64,000 nucleotides of DNA from Manihot esculenta (GCF_001659605.2 NC_035170.2:12566502-12630501); one strand, 5' to 3'. Shown: positions 24,876 through 37,383, numbered from the stretch's first letter. Notes: a model not told the origin generated them from the sequence alone. Made by a program: numbers and translations.

Positions 24876-26385
24876 TGTAATATCCGGCTAGATTTCAGCG
24901 TCAGAATTTCAACTTTTCAACGGAATTCTCATTGGAATCTGAAATTTTCAAAACTGGAATCTCCTTGTAATGATAAAATAAGGTTTTTATAAAATGAATT
25001 TAAAAATTTTTGGGTTTTGGTGTTAAAAAGAAAGAAAAGAATTTTGAAGGAAAACCCCAGGTTCTGCCGCCGAACCTTCAAGTTCGGCCGCCGAAGATGG
25101 TTTCTCCATGCTGCTGCTACTGGACCATCTTATTCGGCCGTCGAAGGTGGTTTCTTCTGCCATTTATAAAAGGCTTTCAGCTCGAAAATGGGAGAATTTT
25201 CTCTCCATTTTCGGGTAGAGGTAGGTCCATACCCTTTCTTGTTGAAATTTCTTTAAATCTCTTAGAAAATTCATGAGTTTTCCCTCATTTTTGAAGATTT
25301 AAGTTTGAATCCAAGTTTTTAAACTTTGGAGACCTCCAGAAACCGTTTTACCTCATCTCCAAGTTGGGGTTGCTGTCACTTTTAGATCTCCAAGATGTAT
25401 AAAATAAGATTTTTATAAAATGAATTTGAAAATTTTTGGGTTTTGGTGTTAAAAAGAAAGAAAAGAGTTTTGAAGGAAAACCCAAGGTTCGGCCGCCGAA
25501 CCTTCAAGTTTGGCCGCCAAATGTGGTTTCTTTTGCCACTTATAAAAGGCCTTCAGCCTGAAAATGGGAGAACTTTCTCTCCATTTTTGTGCAGAGGTAG
25601 GCCCATGCCTCCCTTTGATGTTCTTGTTGAAATTCCTTCAAATCTCTTAGAAAATTCATGAGTTTTTCCTCATTTTTGAATATTTGAACTTGAATCCAAG
25701 TTTTTAAATCTTGGATACCTCCGGAAACAGTTTTACCTCATCTCCAAGTTGGGGTTGCTGTCACTTTTAGATCTCCAAGAGGTAAGTTTAGATCTTTGCC
25801 TTTCCTATGTTTTAAATAAGTTTTAAGAAGGGGTTAAGGGTTGTTAATGTATGAAATGGTTAGATCTAAAGTTTTAGGGTTTGAGTTAGGTTGATAATGA
25901 ATGTTTTCTCTTGTATTGTTTTTGTTGTTGCTTGTTGGGGATTAGACTAGTTTTTATGTCCCTTATACATGTTGAGAGAGTATGAATGTTTTTGAGTAGT
26001 TGGGTGTGAGGATCAGAGTGTTTGGTGGCTTTGTGCATAGGGGAGAATCCAGGTTCAGCCGCCGAAGCAAGATTCGGCCGCCGAACCTGCCCCCGAAAGT
26101 CCTTGACTTACGGATCTGTTTGGAGTTTAGACTGCTAAACCTGCCATCGAAAGTCCCTGACTTTTGGATTTGTGAGGGACCTTCGACCTCCAAACTTGCT
26201 GTCGAAAGTCTCTTGTCCAACCTTTTCTTGTTTGTTTTATATGCATGCTTTGGTATATTTTTGGGGTTTTTGGGAGTTGTCTAGAGTCTTATAATAGTTA
26301 TGTATGGTCCCTCATTTGAGTCTATGTGTAGGATCAAATCTGGAAGACCGTAGAGGCCTGCAGTGATATAACTGCGTCTACAGAT
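24876..26385 (+). mobile_element. Truncated LTR with internal tandem duplication
   Basis: Begins TGTAATATCCGGCTAGA, like the 5' ends of the LTRs at 29061 and 33296, and follows the same order: TATA-like TATAAAAGG, GGCCGCCGAA motifs, then CCTCATTTGAGTC near 26310. It stops without the family's 3' end. A segment of about 426 bp is tandemly duplicated (24975-25400 and 25401 to about 25780), including the TATA region. No intact genes; the ORFs at 25010-25276, 25443-25661 and 26000-26284 are shadows of the LTR. Confidence 0.78.
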
Positions 26386-27330
26386 TTTTTTTTATATTTA
26401 TTTTACATATTTACTGCAAGTATTTTTTTATAAAATTAATTAAATATTTATTAATTAAAAATATATAAATAAATGTATAGAAAATATAATATAATATAAT
26501 TATTATTTTTATTAAGATAATTGTATAATTAAAATAATAAATATATATTATAATATTTTGTTTTATTATATATAAATTATAAATATAAAAACATATTTAG
26601 ATTTCAGATGGCATCTAATAGCAAAATTTAAAAATTTAAAAATTAAGAGATTGTAATATTTTAAAAAAATTGTTTATTATTATTTTAAACCATATAGAAT
26701 ATGATACATGCGGCTCACCAAAAAATTCATTTACTTTAGTTATTATTTTAAGAAAATATTTAAATATTAATAACTTTTTTAATAAATTAAAATTTAAAAA
26801 CTGCAACGACTAAAATTCTATACTCTTGAGATTACCCTGTGGACGAGGGGAGGAGTTCATTAGAAAAAAAAAAAAAAAAATTCATCCCACGACCTATAAA
26901 CCTAATTTTCAATAAAATTAAAATATTATTTTTTAACAATAAAACATAAATTTTAATATTTAAAAATTTTGAAATTATTTACAATTTTAGGGAAAAAAAA
27001 TTGAAGAACAACCCATGAAATCCAAATCCATAAATTAAAGAACACATATCGAAGAACAAAATCATAAGAACCAAAACAATAAAATTCAAGAATAATAATA
27101 GCTGTAATAAACAAACTCAGAAATTCAATCATATAACTACTGCAGTAACAAGAACCAACAAAATCATATTGAAAATAGAACTTCAAAAACAAAGCAAGAT
27201 CAAAAAAACAAATGAAACTTTAAGAATATTAATATAGAATCTGTCTTGTTCTACTGATTTAAATATTGCAAAAGTATTATTTATGAAAAAAATAGTTATA
27301 TGATTATAAAAAAAATCTCAAAATCATAAG
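26386..27330. other. AT-rich spacer
   Basis: A/T-rich sequence with a poly-A run near 26863-26880. The minus-strand ORF at 26953-27192 is low-complexity and shows no domain. Nothing is supported here. Confidence 0.6.
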
Positions 27331-27886
27331 TGATGGTGCAGAGGTTAAATTGATGACGTGGTCAGGATGAAACTGTACTGATTGGCTAGACCTGCAAGGA
27401 AGAAAAGGTAAGGTGGTGGTGGATGTTCATGGCAGCCATTCTAATGCTCAAGTCAATATACTGAAAAATAAAGAGAATGTACTGAATTACTTAGAATATG
27501 AGTAGTATCAGAGAATAGCGTATCTTTACCTCTATGATCGTTCTCCTTTTATATTGTAAGAAGATGGATATAAATATAGTATTCCCTGATAATTTGACGA
27601 TGATGTGGCCAGCTACTTAATAAGGGATATCGTCAGCTAATGGGTCAATGATCATGCGATTATAGGTGTAACAGGGACACACTGGACTGTGCTTGATAAC
27701 GGTTACTTTGTGCCGAGACTTGACCTGTCGAGGGAAGAGCGAGTCTTACTGATGAACTGAATGTTAAGTTGTTCGAGTTTTCCTTTCTTCGGGCTGGACC
27801 ACATTTTCACTTTACCAAATCCTTGCCACGTGACCCTATCTTGTGGTTACAGCTCACGACTTACTTTAAGCGATTGTTATGTAGCA
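27331..27886 (-). repeat. 3' LTR of the minus-strand Tat-like element
   Basis: 556 bp matching 37402-37960 throughout, for example GACCTGCAAGGAAGA near 27390 and 37467, and the pair CTATCGAGGGAAG near 27727 and 37799. On the minus strand a short G-rich tract (GAGGGGACC) lies next to its inner end (27888-27904) and may be the polypurine tract. Confidence 0.75.
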
Positions 27887-28207
27887 TCAGAGGTCCCCTC
27901 ACTGGTATTCGATTATTCAGATTCGAAGAAGATAGTTGTTCTTAAGGTCTGGATTACGTGGCTTCCTGAGATTGGTTTTCGTTGCTCACGCCGTTTCACC
28001 TATCTAGCCCCTCAATGATGATCATACTACCTATCATGCCACATTTAAAGTCTATTGTCAAAATTATTTTATAAAAGCCCATCTTCTTTCCCAAATACTA
28101 TTTTTGCTCTCTCCTTTGACCTTTTGCTTTAAAAAAAAAAAACTCATTTGCAATTTATTTTCTACTTACACTTTTTTCGGTAATTTTTGTTCCCTGTTTT
28201 TGCTCAG

Positions 28208-31200
28208 TATGAATAGAAATACTTCTTCTTCCCTTTCCCCTAGAGGGGATTCTACCTCTAGCTCCTATTTCAATGGCCCCATCAGTGCTTCGGCCCCAAT
28301 CGTTCTGTTGAGGGAGGCTCCAAAAAATGAAGGCGACTTAATTAGTGATACCTAGTCTGTCCTGTCGAAGCGTGATATAGATCGGCTCTATGATACCTAT
28401 CACATTTCTCAAGAGGCTTTCTGTGTCTTTGCTCCTTTTTCGAGCATTCGTGTGATTGATTAGATCCCTGTTAAGGATACCATTATTGTCTTTGATATTG
28501 AAGGCGGGTCTCCGATTCCCTCTAGATCCATTTTTTATAGATGTCCTTCGGTTCCACAAGCTTTCGATTGCCCAACTGCATCTTAATTGGTGGAGAATCC
28601 TAGTGGCTTTCTAGTTCATTTGCCTCAATAATCACATCGAACCATATGTAACGCTTTCCTCCCAACTATACCAGCTGAGTGCCCGTAAAAATTAAAGAGT
28701 TTTAGTACTTTAGCGGGCGAAAACACTTGATCATGTTTGATTGAATACCTTCCTCCTTAAAGCGATGGAAGAATAAATTTTTTGTTCTTCGTCACCGCAC
28801 GTCCAGCGGTTTTGGGCGCTTTCAAACAAGTTGGCACTACTGGGTGGAATTAAGGAAGGATGGGGTCTATTTGAGGAGGAGTAAGGATGAGACTTTAGCA
28901 TTTCTTTTGATGAAGGCTAAATCCCAGCGAAAATGGACAACGCCTAGGCAGTGAGGGATGCCATTTTGTCTTGGTAGAGTTATCTGCAAACAAGCTAGAT
29001 TTGGGGTCCTCACTTGCCAGGCCTTTCCAGTTTTGGGGAAGGCACTTCCCTGACTAGAGATGTAATACCCGGCTAAAGTCCGGCATCGGCATTCTACTTT
29101 CCGGTGGAATTCAGGATGTCGAAATCCTCTAGAAGGGTAAGACATATGTTTTTTTAAAGGGGTTTAGTAAGTTTTAATGTTTTAAAGTGTAACGGAAATA
29201 AGTTTTTGTGAATGAAAAGAGTCAAGGAAGAAATGCAAGGTTCGGCCGTCGAAGGTGAAAGTTCGGCCGCCGAACATGCATGAGTTTGAATTCACGTTAG
29301 GCCGCCGAAGGTGGTCTGGCCAACCACCTATAAAAGGCCCTAGGTCGGTGAAATGGATAAGTTTCTTCCATGTTCACAGACAGAGGTGAGACCATGCTCT
29401 TCCTTAGGTGATCTTCATGATTTTTACAAATCTTTCAAAGTTTTGATGAGTTTGTATGTTGTTTTGAAGGTTTTGAGCTAAAAACCAAGATTTTGAAGTT
29501 TGGAGAGTTTGAGAGTGAGTTTCTCCACATCTCCATGATAGGATCACATATCCTCTAGATCTTCTAGAGGTAAGTGGAGATCCTTAGCTTCTTTGATGTT
29601 TTATGAAGGTTTTATGAAGGTTTTATGGAGGTTTATGGGTAGAGATGCATGTTTAGGATAAGTTGAGTTTTAGGTTGATTTGTGGTCAAAGCTTGCTTAT
29701 GTATTTAGTTGAGATGTTTGTTGGGGTTTTGAGGTAGTTTTGGACCCCTTTGTGCATATGTTTGAGTATATGTGTGTTATAGAGTTGAGGTTTACATGTT
29801 TGAGAAGTTTGGAGGAAGATTGCATGAAGTTGAGCAGGGTTCTGCCTTACGGGGAACCTAGTTTCGGCCGCCGAACATGCTAAGGAAGTGGTTTCGGCTG
29901 CCTAAGCTTGCCCCCGAAAGTTTGGACTTTCGGCTCTGGAGGGAGGTTCGGCCGCCAAAAGTGCCGCCGAACATGCTTGACTTTCGTCTCTGGAAGGGAT
30001 TTTCGGCCGCCGAACCCGCCGCCGAAAGTGCCCTGACCAGCCTTCTTTTGCATGTTTTTCTTGATTCTTTTAGGATGTATTCAAGGGGTTTTGGGGAGTT
30101 TTATAGAGTTGTTCTTGAGCTAGTTTGGTCCCTCATTTGAGTCCACATGTGTAGGAACGGACCAGAGGAACCAAAGAGATTAGCAGTGAGCACTGCTTCA
30201 GAGTTTTCAGCGTCAGTTCAGAGTCAGCCAGAGGTGAGTGGAACTAAACGACTTAAATGCTTTTTAGCATGTTTCATGCACCATGATTATGCAATAGGTT
30301 GATTGCATTAGAATTCACGAAGATGTTGCATTGCATTTTATGTTGTTGATGTGGATGGAATGTGGGTGATCCATTAGTCTCTGAGAAAGAACAGGTGCCC
30401 ATTCTACGCCCTGGCACTAGTTATGAGGAAGTCCAGGTGCCCATTCTACACCCTGGCACGAGTTATCTGGTAAGACAGGAAGACCAGGTGCCCATTCTAC
30501 GCCCTGGCACGAGTAAAGGATGTCGGGACTATTGGTGACACATTCATCCTTGCTGTGAATTGTCTGTGATATGATGCATTTCATTTGAGCATGTTTACTT
30601 CACATGTTTTACTGTTCTACTCACTGGGCTAGTATAGCTCACCCCTCTCCCTTAACCCCAGTCTTGCAGGATCAGAGTACAGGGGAAGTCAGAAGAGTAC
30701 AGAAAGAGTAAAGAGTTTTGTAATCGCATAGTGTGGACATGTAATATTTGTAAAGAGGTGTAATGGTATTGTATAGAGTTTAGTATTGTGCTAGACCTAG
30801 ATGTGTTGTAAATCCTTTTGGTATACATGATCTGTTTATTGTATGAAAATGTTTTTATGAGTATGGAAACCAGGCTTACCAGAGTATGAGTTTAACCCGT
30901 CTAGAGCAAGCTCTAGTAAGGAGTTCTGTAAGTACAGAGATAGTGCATGCACAGGTAGAGCCGTGGTTCAGAGCAGAGTTTTATGCTTTTACAGAAAATG
31001 GATGATCATGTATGGGATTTTACAGGTGCACAGACAGTATAGCAGGCTTGCTACGGGTCCCGGCGACCTTAAGTCGACCTAGATCCTAGCGCCGGTAGCG
31101 GTCCGGTTCCCGGGTCGTTACAAGAGATCAAGGTACTTTTCTTTCTTTCTTTTTTAAATTTTGAACGGTATTGTTTACTTGCTTTTTCCTTTTTTGCAGA

Positions 31201-32235
31201 TATGGCTGGGTCTGAAAGAAAATTTACTGACGTGGCGCGTGTTGCCCATAAAGTCAAGGCTATTGCCAGGGCTACTAGTTCCCCTGCTTAGTGCGCTCGC
31301 AATATGGAAAAGGTGATCATGCTTCCTCCTTGCTCGCCTCCACTTGCCGTGGAAGAGTCGATCCTCCTTTAGCCTAAGTCTTCTACCCTAGGTGCTTCTG
31401 CCCTAGCCTTTGAGCTTCTTGCTACTGCCCCCACCCCATCTGAAATTGCTCCTACAGCCGTGGAAGTCGAATCTTCCTGGCCTCCAAGCATCCAGCACTA
31501 GCATCGACGCTAAACCGAGTAACTTCCCTCCTTAATGATCCTACCCTAGGCCTTCTGCTAATAAAAAATGGCCTAAGGCCCGCAGATCATCGCTGCCTGA
31601 ATGAGCTCGAGACAGATGAGCTTTTTGATAACGCCATGCACTCTGGCCTAAAGGGTGCCCTTTGCACCTATGTGGCCAAGGAGCATCACAATGCCTTGAC
31701 TTGGGAGTTTGGCACAAAAGAGTCTGATAGGAGGTTCCTAGTTGAGGAATGCTCGAGGTTGAAGGCTTGGGTGGACGAAGTCAAGGGCACCATAAAGGAG
31801 ACCCTAGAGTTAGTAGATAAGCTCCAGGCTTAGCTAAATGAGGCCAAAGCTTCCAAACTGGTTCTTAAGACTCGTCCAAAAACTACCGAGGATCAGGTGG
31901 CCCTATTACATCGCCAAGTCTTGGAGCTACTGGCTCATGCTGAGGAAGCCCGAGCTGCTTTAACTAGGGTTGCAGAGCTTGAGGAAGAGCTGCAGGAGAC
32001 AGTGGCCCAAGGCGGGGAGATGTTCGTTCAAGATCAAGACTCAATAAAAAAAGGAGTTAGTGAATTAGTGAAGCGGTATCCTTCCAAAGACTTTTCTTGG
32101 ATAAATGACATCTTCCTCAAGGAGGAGGGAGATGAGCTTGAAGAGGGCGAGGAACGAGTTGAGGGCAGCCCAAACGATCGGGTCTTTACAGATAATGAAA
32201 TAGATGTAGAGAATAATGATGTAATAGTGACTTGA
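28208..32235 (+). pseudogene. Antisense ORF (aORF-type) of the Tat-like element, interrupted
   Basis: Plus-strand coding remnants, opposite to gag. The first part (28208 to about 29060) starts with a Ser-rich MNRNTSSSLS and continues through several stops with a segment like SVLSKRDIDRLYDTYHIS, a type common in plant transposon ORFs of unknown function. The solo LTR 29061-31122 splits it. Beyond the LTR an intron with GT at 31133 and TTTTTTGCAG ending at 31199 leads to a second part (31200-32235) with Lys/Glu-rich, coiled-coil-like stretches and an acidic C-terminus. Stops near 31290 and 31832 show decay. Function unknown; the frame and position match the extra ORFs of Tat elements. Confidence 0.55.
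29061..31122 (+). mobile_element. Solo LTR, plus orientation, nested in the Tat-like element
   Basis: 2062 bp from TGTAATACCCGG to CGGGTCGTTACA, flanked by the 5-bp duplication AGAGA (29056-29060 and 31123-31127). A TATA box CTATAAAAGG at 29328-29337 sets the orientation. It contains TTTCGGCCGCCGAA motifs (29240-29310, 29860-30020) and three CCCATTCTACGCCCTGGCAC units (30395-30510). No primer site, gag or pol. Confidence 0.92.
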
Positions 32236-32449
32236 GTGGAGGAACCTGAAGATATCCCTCTTCCCATATAATTTTCTTAAAACTTTTAAGGAAAATGTTA
32301 TTTTCACTGTATTCCATGTGTTTGTTCTCAGCCTTTTCTCTAGACCTAAACAATTTCTTTTAAAGAACTGCTAATGGTTAATACTCGTCCATCATAGTAG
32401 CGATGAATGGCTTGAAAAATGGAGTTAACACTTGAATATATGGCCTGCC

Positions 32450-33165
32450 TTGGGTTTGAAATGTCCTATGGGATTTCTTACAACCTTTGAGGTGGGTATT
32501 CGCCCATAGACACCTGCCTTATGGCTTGTGGCTATCGCCTGGTGTTTGAGTCTTCGCAAAACCTTGATTAGTGGGATCCTTGCCCATTCTTTTGGCTTGG
32601 CTTCTACTCACCCTATGGCCTTAAACATCCATTAGGTTTTTAATTCGAGGTTGACACTAGGCAAGAGTTGCCTTGTGGTAAGATTGCTTTTATTGTGGGA
32701 TGATCGCCTGAATGGTCTGGCGAAACTCCCTTAATGACCTGGCCTAGCGAAACCAGCTTTGTGGCCTTGTGGCCTTGTTTAGTGGAACCAATACACAGAT
32801 GGTCTAGTGGCACTTGCCTTGTGACTTGGCCTGACAGTACCCGCCTTATGACCTTATTTAGTGGGACCAACGCTCGGATTGTCTAGCGGAATCCATCTTG
32901 TGACCTAGCCTGAACCCGCCTTATGACCTGGTCTGGCGGAACCTACCTTGTGGCCTAATGGGACCAACACTTGGATGGTCTGGTAGAACCCGCCTTGTGG
33001 CCTTATTTAGTGGGACCAACACCTAAATGGTATGGTGGAACCCGCCTTGTGACCTAGCCTAGTGGAACTCACCTTGTGGTCTTGTTTAGCAAGACCAATG
33101 ACCAGATGGTCTAGCGGAATCCACTTTGTAGCCTTGTTTAGTGGGACCAATGCCCTAATCCTCCA
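32450..33165. repeat. Degenerate minisatellite in the Tat-like element
   Basis: Irregular repeats about 50-100 bp apart built from CTTGTGGCCT, AGTGGGACCAA and ATGGTCTGGTGGAACCCGCC. It lies between the gag and antisense ORF remnants, where Tat-type retrotransposons often carry tandem repeats. The short ORFs here (32640-32870, 33062-33376) are repeat by-products. Confidence 0.7.
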
Positions 33166-33295
33166 TAGGTCCTTCCATTATTACATATCTAAGCCCTATA
33201 GGTTCTCGGTCAGGGGTGATTTTGGGAGTTACTTCCTTAGGCTCAAGTCTCTTCTCTCCCCTTCTCTTCCTTGTGAATTTCTCAAGAGTGTCATC

Positions 33296-36042
33296 TGTAA
33301 TACCCGGCTAGACTTTGGTATCGAAATTCCTACCATCCGGTGGAATCTCGGATATCAGAAACCTCTAGAAGGGTAAAATCATGTTTTTATAAAATGTTTC
33401 CATGTATTTTATGGTTTTAAGTAAGAAAGAAATTGAGTTTTGAATGAAAAAGACCATAGAGGGAAATCCAGGTTCGGCCGCCGAACATGCATGAGTTTTG
33501 GAGGCACCTTAGGCTTCCGAAGGTGGCCTGGCCAGCCCCTATAAGAAGCCCCATGGCCGAAAATGGGCGAGTTTCTTCCCCATTTCCGGCCAGAGGTGAG
33601 TCCATGCCCTTCCATGGTTGATTTTGCTGATTTTCCTCAAATCTTTCGAGTTTTAACAAGTGTTTACTTGGTTTTGAAGAATTTTGAGCTTAGGACAAGT
33701 TTTTGGAGCTTGAAGATCCAAGGAGCTAAATCTCTCCCATCTCCGAGTTGGATCGCCTTTCCTCTCGATCTTCAAGAGGTAAGAGTAGATCCTCACCTCT
33801 TTTCATGTTTTGGTTAAGTTTCATGAAGATTCATGGGGTAGAAATGCATGATTAGGTTAATGTTGAGTTTATGGATAATGTGTGTTGTTTGAGTTGATAT
33901 ATGTGTTTGTGTTGGGGTTTAGGATAGTTTGAGACTCCTATATGCTTATTTGCTTGTGTATGCATGTTGTAGAATAGCTAAATGCATGTTTGAATGGTTT
34001 GGGAGGCAAAATGTGCATGAGGAGGCTGAGTTCTGCCCTTTGGAAGAACTCAGGTTCGGCAGCCGAAGGACTTTCGGCCGCCGAACCTGCCTGTGGAGGC
34101 AAACTTTTGGCTGCCGAACCCTGCCCCCGAAAGTGGACTTTCGGCTCTGGAAGGGAGTTTCGGCCGTCGAACATGCACGAGTTTCGGATCTGGAAGGAAC
34201 CTTCGGCCTCCGAAAGTGCCGCCGAAGATGCATGACTTTCGGCTCTAGAGGGACTTTCGGCCGCCGAACCTGCCGCCGAAAGTGCCCTGTTCAGCCTTTC
34301 TTTGCATGATTTCTATGATTTTTTAAGGTGTTTTAGGGGGTTTTTAGGGAGTATTTTAGAGTCATGTTCATGTATGTTTGGTCCCTCATTTGAGTCTACC
34401 TGTGTAGGTTCAGACCCGAGGAATCGAGGACCCCAGCAGTGAGATAGCTGCTTCAGTGTCTTTTCAGAGCTAGCTTGAGGTGAGTAGAATGACTCTTTAT
34501 GTTTCAAAGCAAATAATGAAAGTTTTAGCATGATTCACGCATCATGAATGCCATGAGATATATTAGGTTGTTTGCATTAGAATTCACGAATATGTTGCAT
34601 TGCATATTATGTTGTTGATGTGGATGAACGTTGAATGATCCATTAGCCCTCGTATGGTATGATATGATATGATGATGATACGGTACGGAAGTCCAGGAAG
34701 ACCCATTCTACATCCCTGGCACTATGTAAGAGAAAGTCCAGGAAGACCTATTCTACGTCCCTGGCACTATGTAAGAGAAAGTCCAGGAAGACCCATTCTA
34801 CGTCCCTGGCACATTGGAATGTTATGACATGTTATGTAAGGGAAAGACCAGGACCCATTCTACGTTCTGGCACTATTGGAAATGTAGAGGGCTATTGGTG
34901 ACAAGTTCATCTTTAATGTGAATTGGGTGTGATGTGATGCATTTCATAAAAGCATGAATTTTTAATATAATGTTTTTATTATTCTGCTCACTAGGCTCTA
35001 GTAGCTCACCTGTAATAGCCCGGACGTGATCCTCGGCACTGTTACCGTTCACGGCCCAGGGCTATCCCTCGCCTGGCCCTCTTGCCACCTCGGGCTTTCC
35101 ACTGGCGTCGTGAACAGCTCTTATTTGGAACAATTGGTACTCACTCTCACCAGACTATTCCCTTAAAGTGCTTCAAGGGTTCGAGTAGTGGATTTGGCCC
35201 AAATTTCCCTTTGAAAATTCGGTCGCCTCCCAAATGGAATAATTGGTACTCACTCTCACCAGACTATTCCCTTAAAGTGGGAGGTCAAGGGTTCGAGTAG
35301 TGGGGGAGGCGACCTAATTTCCAAAGGGAAATTTGGGCCAAATCCACTTGGGGAAGGATGCATTCGATGCAAGAACCCAAGGGGACAAATCCTGCCAGGA
35401 ACCCGTGAGGGTGAATGGATGTTAAGAGCTGTTCACGACGCTAGTGGAAAGCCCGAGGTGGCGAGAGGGCCAGGCGAGGGATAGCCCTGGGCCGTGAACG
35501 GTAACAGTGCCGGGGTTCACGTCCGGGCTGTTACATCACCCCATTCCCTTAATCCCCCAGGTTTGCAGGTACGGGATAGACCAGGATGTCAGCAAGAGTA
35601 AAGTCATGTTTTATGTAATAGCTAGTTGTGGACATGAGAAAGACAATGTAATGTAAAGTACAGTAATGTAATGTAATGTATTGACGTATATTGAGGTTTA
35701 GAGTTGTGCTTGACCCTAGTATGTAAAGTAAATCCCTTTTGCACATGATCTATGAAATGTTTTATTGATGACTTATGTAAACCAAGCTTAATGTATGATG
35801 TGTTACCCCATTGGAGCATTTGATGAGGGCTCCAGTGTGGGGTTTTATGGTTATGAGTTTGTGCATGCACAGGTTAAGCTTGGTAAATGAAAGAAAAAGT
35901 TTAAAGTTTTTATGTATATGTTTGATCATGTATGGGATTTAACAGGTATACAGGATGTATGTTAGGCTTGCTATGGGTCCTAGCGATCTTATGTCGATCT
36001 GGATCCTAGCGCCGGTAGCGGTCTGATTTTCGGGTCGTTACA
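33296..36042 (+). mobile_element. Solo LTR, plus orientation, with nested 525-bp element
   Basis: Starts TGTAATACCCGG, ends CGGGTCGTTACA, and is flanked by the 5-bp duplication TCATC (33291-33295 and 36043-36047). Without the nested element it is about 2.2 kb. It has a TATA-like CTATAAGAAG near 33539, many GGCCGCCGAA motifs (33470-33520, 34050-34280) and tandem ACCCATTCTACGTCCCTGGC units (34695-34870). The ORFs at 33929-34309 and neighbours come from these repeats. It splits the gag and minisatellite region of the minus-strand Tat-like element. Confidence 0.92.
35011..35535. mobile_element. 525-bp near-palindromic TG...CA element
   Basis: Starts TGTAATAGCCCGGACGTGA and ends CACGTCCGGGCTGTTACA, flanked by the 5-bp duplication TCACC (35006-35010 and 35536-35540). 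The outer roughly 110 bp on each side are near-perfect inverted repeats (35011-35120 against 35427-35535). Inside, a segment of about 65 bp (TTGGTACTCACTCTCACCAG...) occurs twice and a TTTCCCTTTG/CAAAGGGAAA pair adds further inverted symmetry. No coding capacity. The TG...CA ends and 5-bp duplication suggest an LTR or a tiny non-autonomous retroelement, while the long inverted repeats suggest a foldback element. Confidence 0.85.
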
Positions 36043-37288
36043 TCATCCTTTATCAGCCTCTCGATCTCATCCTTTAATTGCTGGTATTCTTCTGCCGTAT
36101 GATTGTGATCTTCATGGAAACGGTAGTACTTGGTCCTGTCTCGTTTCTCTGCTTTTTCGGGATTGAGCTTGGGGGTCACTTGATTTTTTTATCATTTTTC
36201 TTGATCTACATCAAAATACGAGTCCATGAGTCATTCAATGGAGTACAATTTTTTTACTTTCATCATCACTTCTTCAAGAGATGAGATAACTCCTGTGATC
36301 TCCTTCTTGTCCCCTCCTTTTGAGCTTTTGACTTGGTTTTTGATTCATCATTTTGTTCTCTTTTAGAGCTTGAGCTTCGTCATCCAACCTGATATATTTT
36401 TGAGAATTGTCTATCAACTGTTGATATATTGCGGCTAGGTTTTTAATTAAGAAATCCATGAATTTGATGAGAAATGTTTCGCATGCTATCTCGTGATTTA
36501 GTTCTTTTACCTGTATGGCTTCAGCATTAAACCGTGGGATAAAACTTCTTAAAGACTCGTCCTCTCCTTGGTGGATCTTCCACAAGTTAGAGAAGAATTT
36601 TTTAGGGGGTATACACGTAATAAATTTGAATTTAAATAACGTAGCAAATTGTGTAAAATTTTGGGTCAAACTTGGGCTCAGATGTTAGTATCATTTTTAA
36701 GCCAAACCTGTGAGTATTGATAAAAACACTCAGCATAACAAAGTCGTTGACATCCAAAAGCTGCATGGCTATCCTAAAGATTGCTAGGTGGCTTCTAGGA
36801 TCTGCTGTCCTGCCATATTTGTCCAAGCTAAGTAGCTTGAACCTGATTGGGAAGGTTTTCGCTAAAATCTTTTCCGAAAGAGGTGAGGCACCATCTAAGC
36901 CGAAATCTTCCTCTTGTTCCCTTTGGTACCTTTGCACGGCCCATACTAGTTTTCAGTCGATCTTTTTTGGAGCCTCGTCTTATTCATCTTCAGACTCAAC
37001 CTTTCCTTTATGCCGCCTTTTGACCGCTTCTATCTGAGCCCTTGGAGTGTCTACAGAGACTTCCTCCCTTCTTCCGAGAGCCATGTGTGATGCCTCCTCT
37101 TGAGCCTTGTATTGCCCAATAGTAGCTTGCAATTTTTGGATGTATTGGAGCATCTGCTCATTATTTAAATTATTGAGGTCCGCTTCATTGACCATTGGAG
37201 ACGTGTTTTGCCCATTGTCTGGGGCAGAAGAAACAATGACACTCTTGTGGATGGCGACATTAGCAGCAGCTCGCGAACTACTAGTCAT
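36043..37288 (-). pseudogene. Gag pseudogene of the Tat-like element
   Basis: Starts MTSSSRAAANVAIHK at 37288 and continues over three frames with at least two frameshifts. The middle part (36937 to about 36640) has the RFKLLSLDKYGRTADPRSHL segment typical of plant gypsy gag. The next part has EDESLRSFIPRFNAEAIQV. The C-terminal part, past the short ORF and up to the solo LTR at 36042, retains a degenerate zinc-knuckle-like YYRFHEDHNH region with the expected Cys residues lost. Gag would form the retrotransposon particle. The product is not functional as it stands. Confidence 0.75.
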
Positions 37289-37383
37289 TTCGAAAGTGGA
37301 AGGAGAGAGAAATATTCTTTTATGAGAAAAAGAGTAGGAGACCGGTTGTAATCTAAGTGAATAGAGAGAATTCAATGGAAATT

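Noticed and set aside
33929..34309. 126-codon plus-strand ORF, and similar GC-rich ORFs at 36-602, 13564-13875, 25963-26284, 29877-30140, 55641-56086 and 56424-56758
   Set aside because: They all lie in copies of one LTR and come from the CpG-rich GGCCGCCGAA repeats. Similar frames appear on both strands and are not conserved as one protein.
35180..35300. tRNA gene or SINE suggested by GGGTTCGAGTAG
   Set aside because: Only a B-box-like match is present, twice, within the palindromic 525-bp element. No A-box at the right spacing and no cloverleaf are visible.
36274..37375. Host genes on the minus strand
   Set aside because: The content (RFKLLSLDKYGRTADPRSHL, zinc-knuckle-like end) and adjoining primer site and LTR identify retrotransposon gag.
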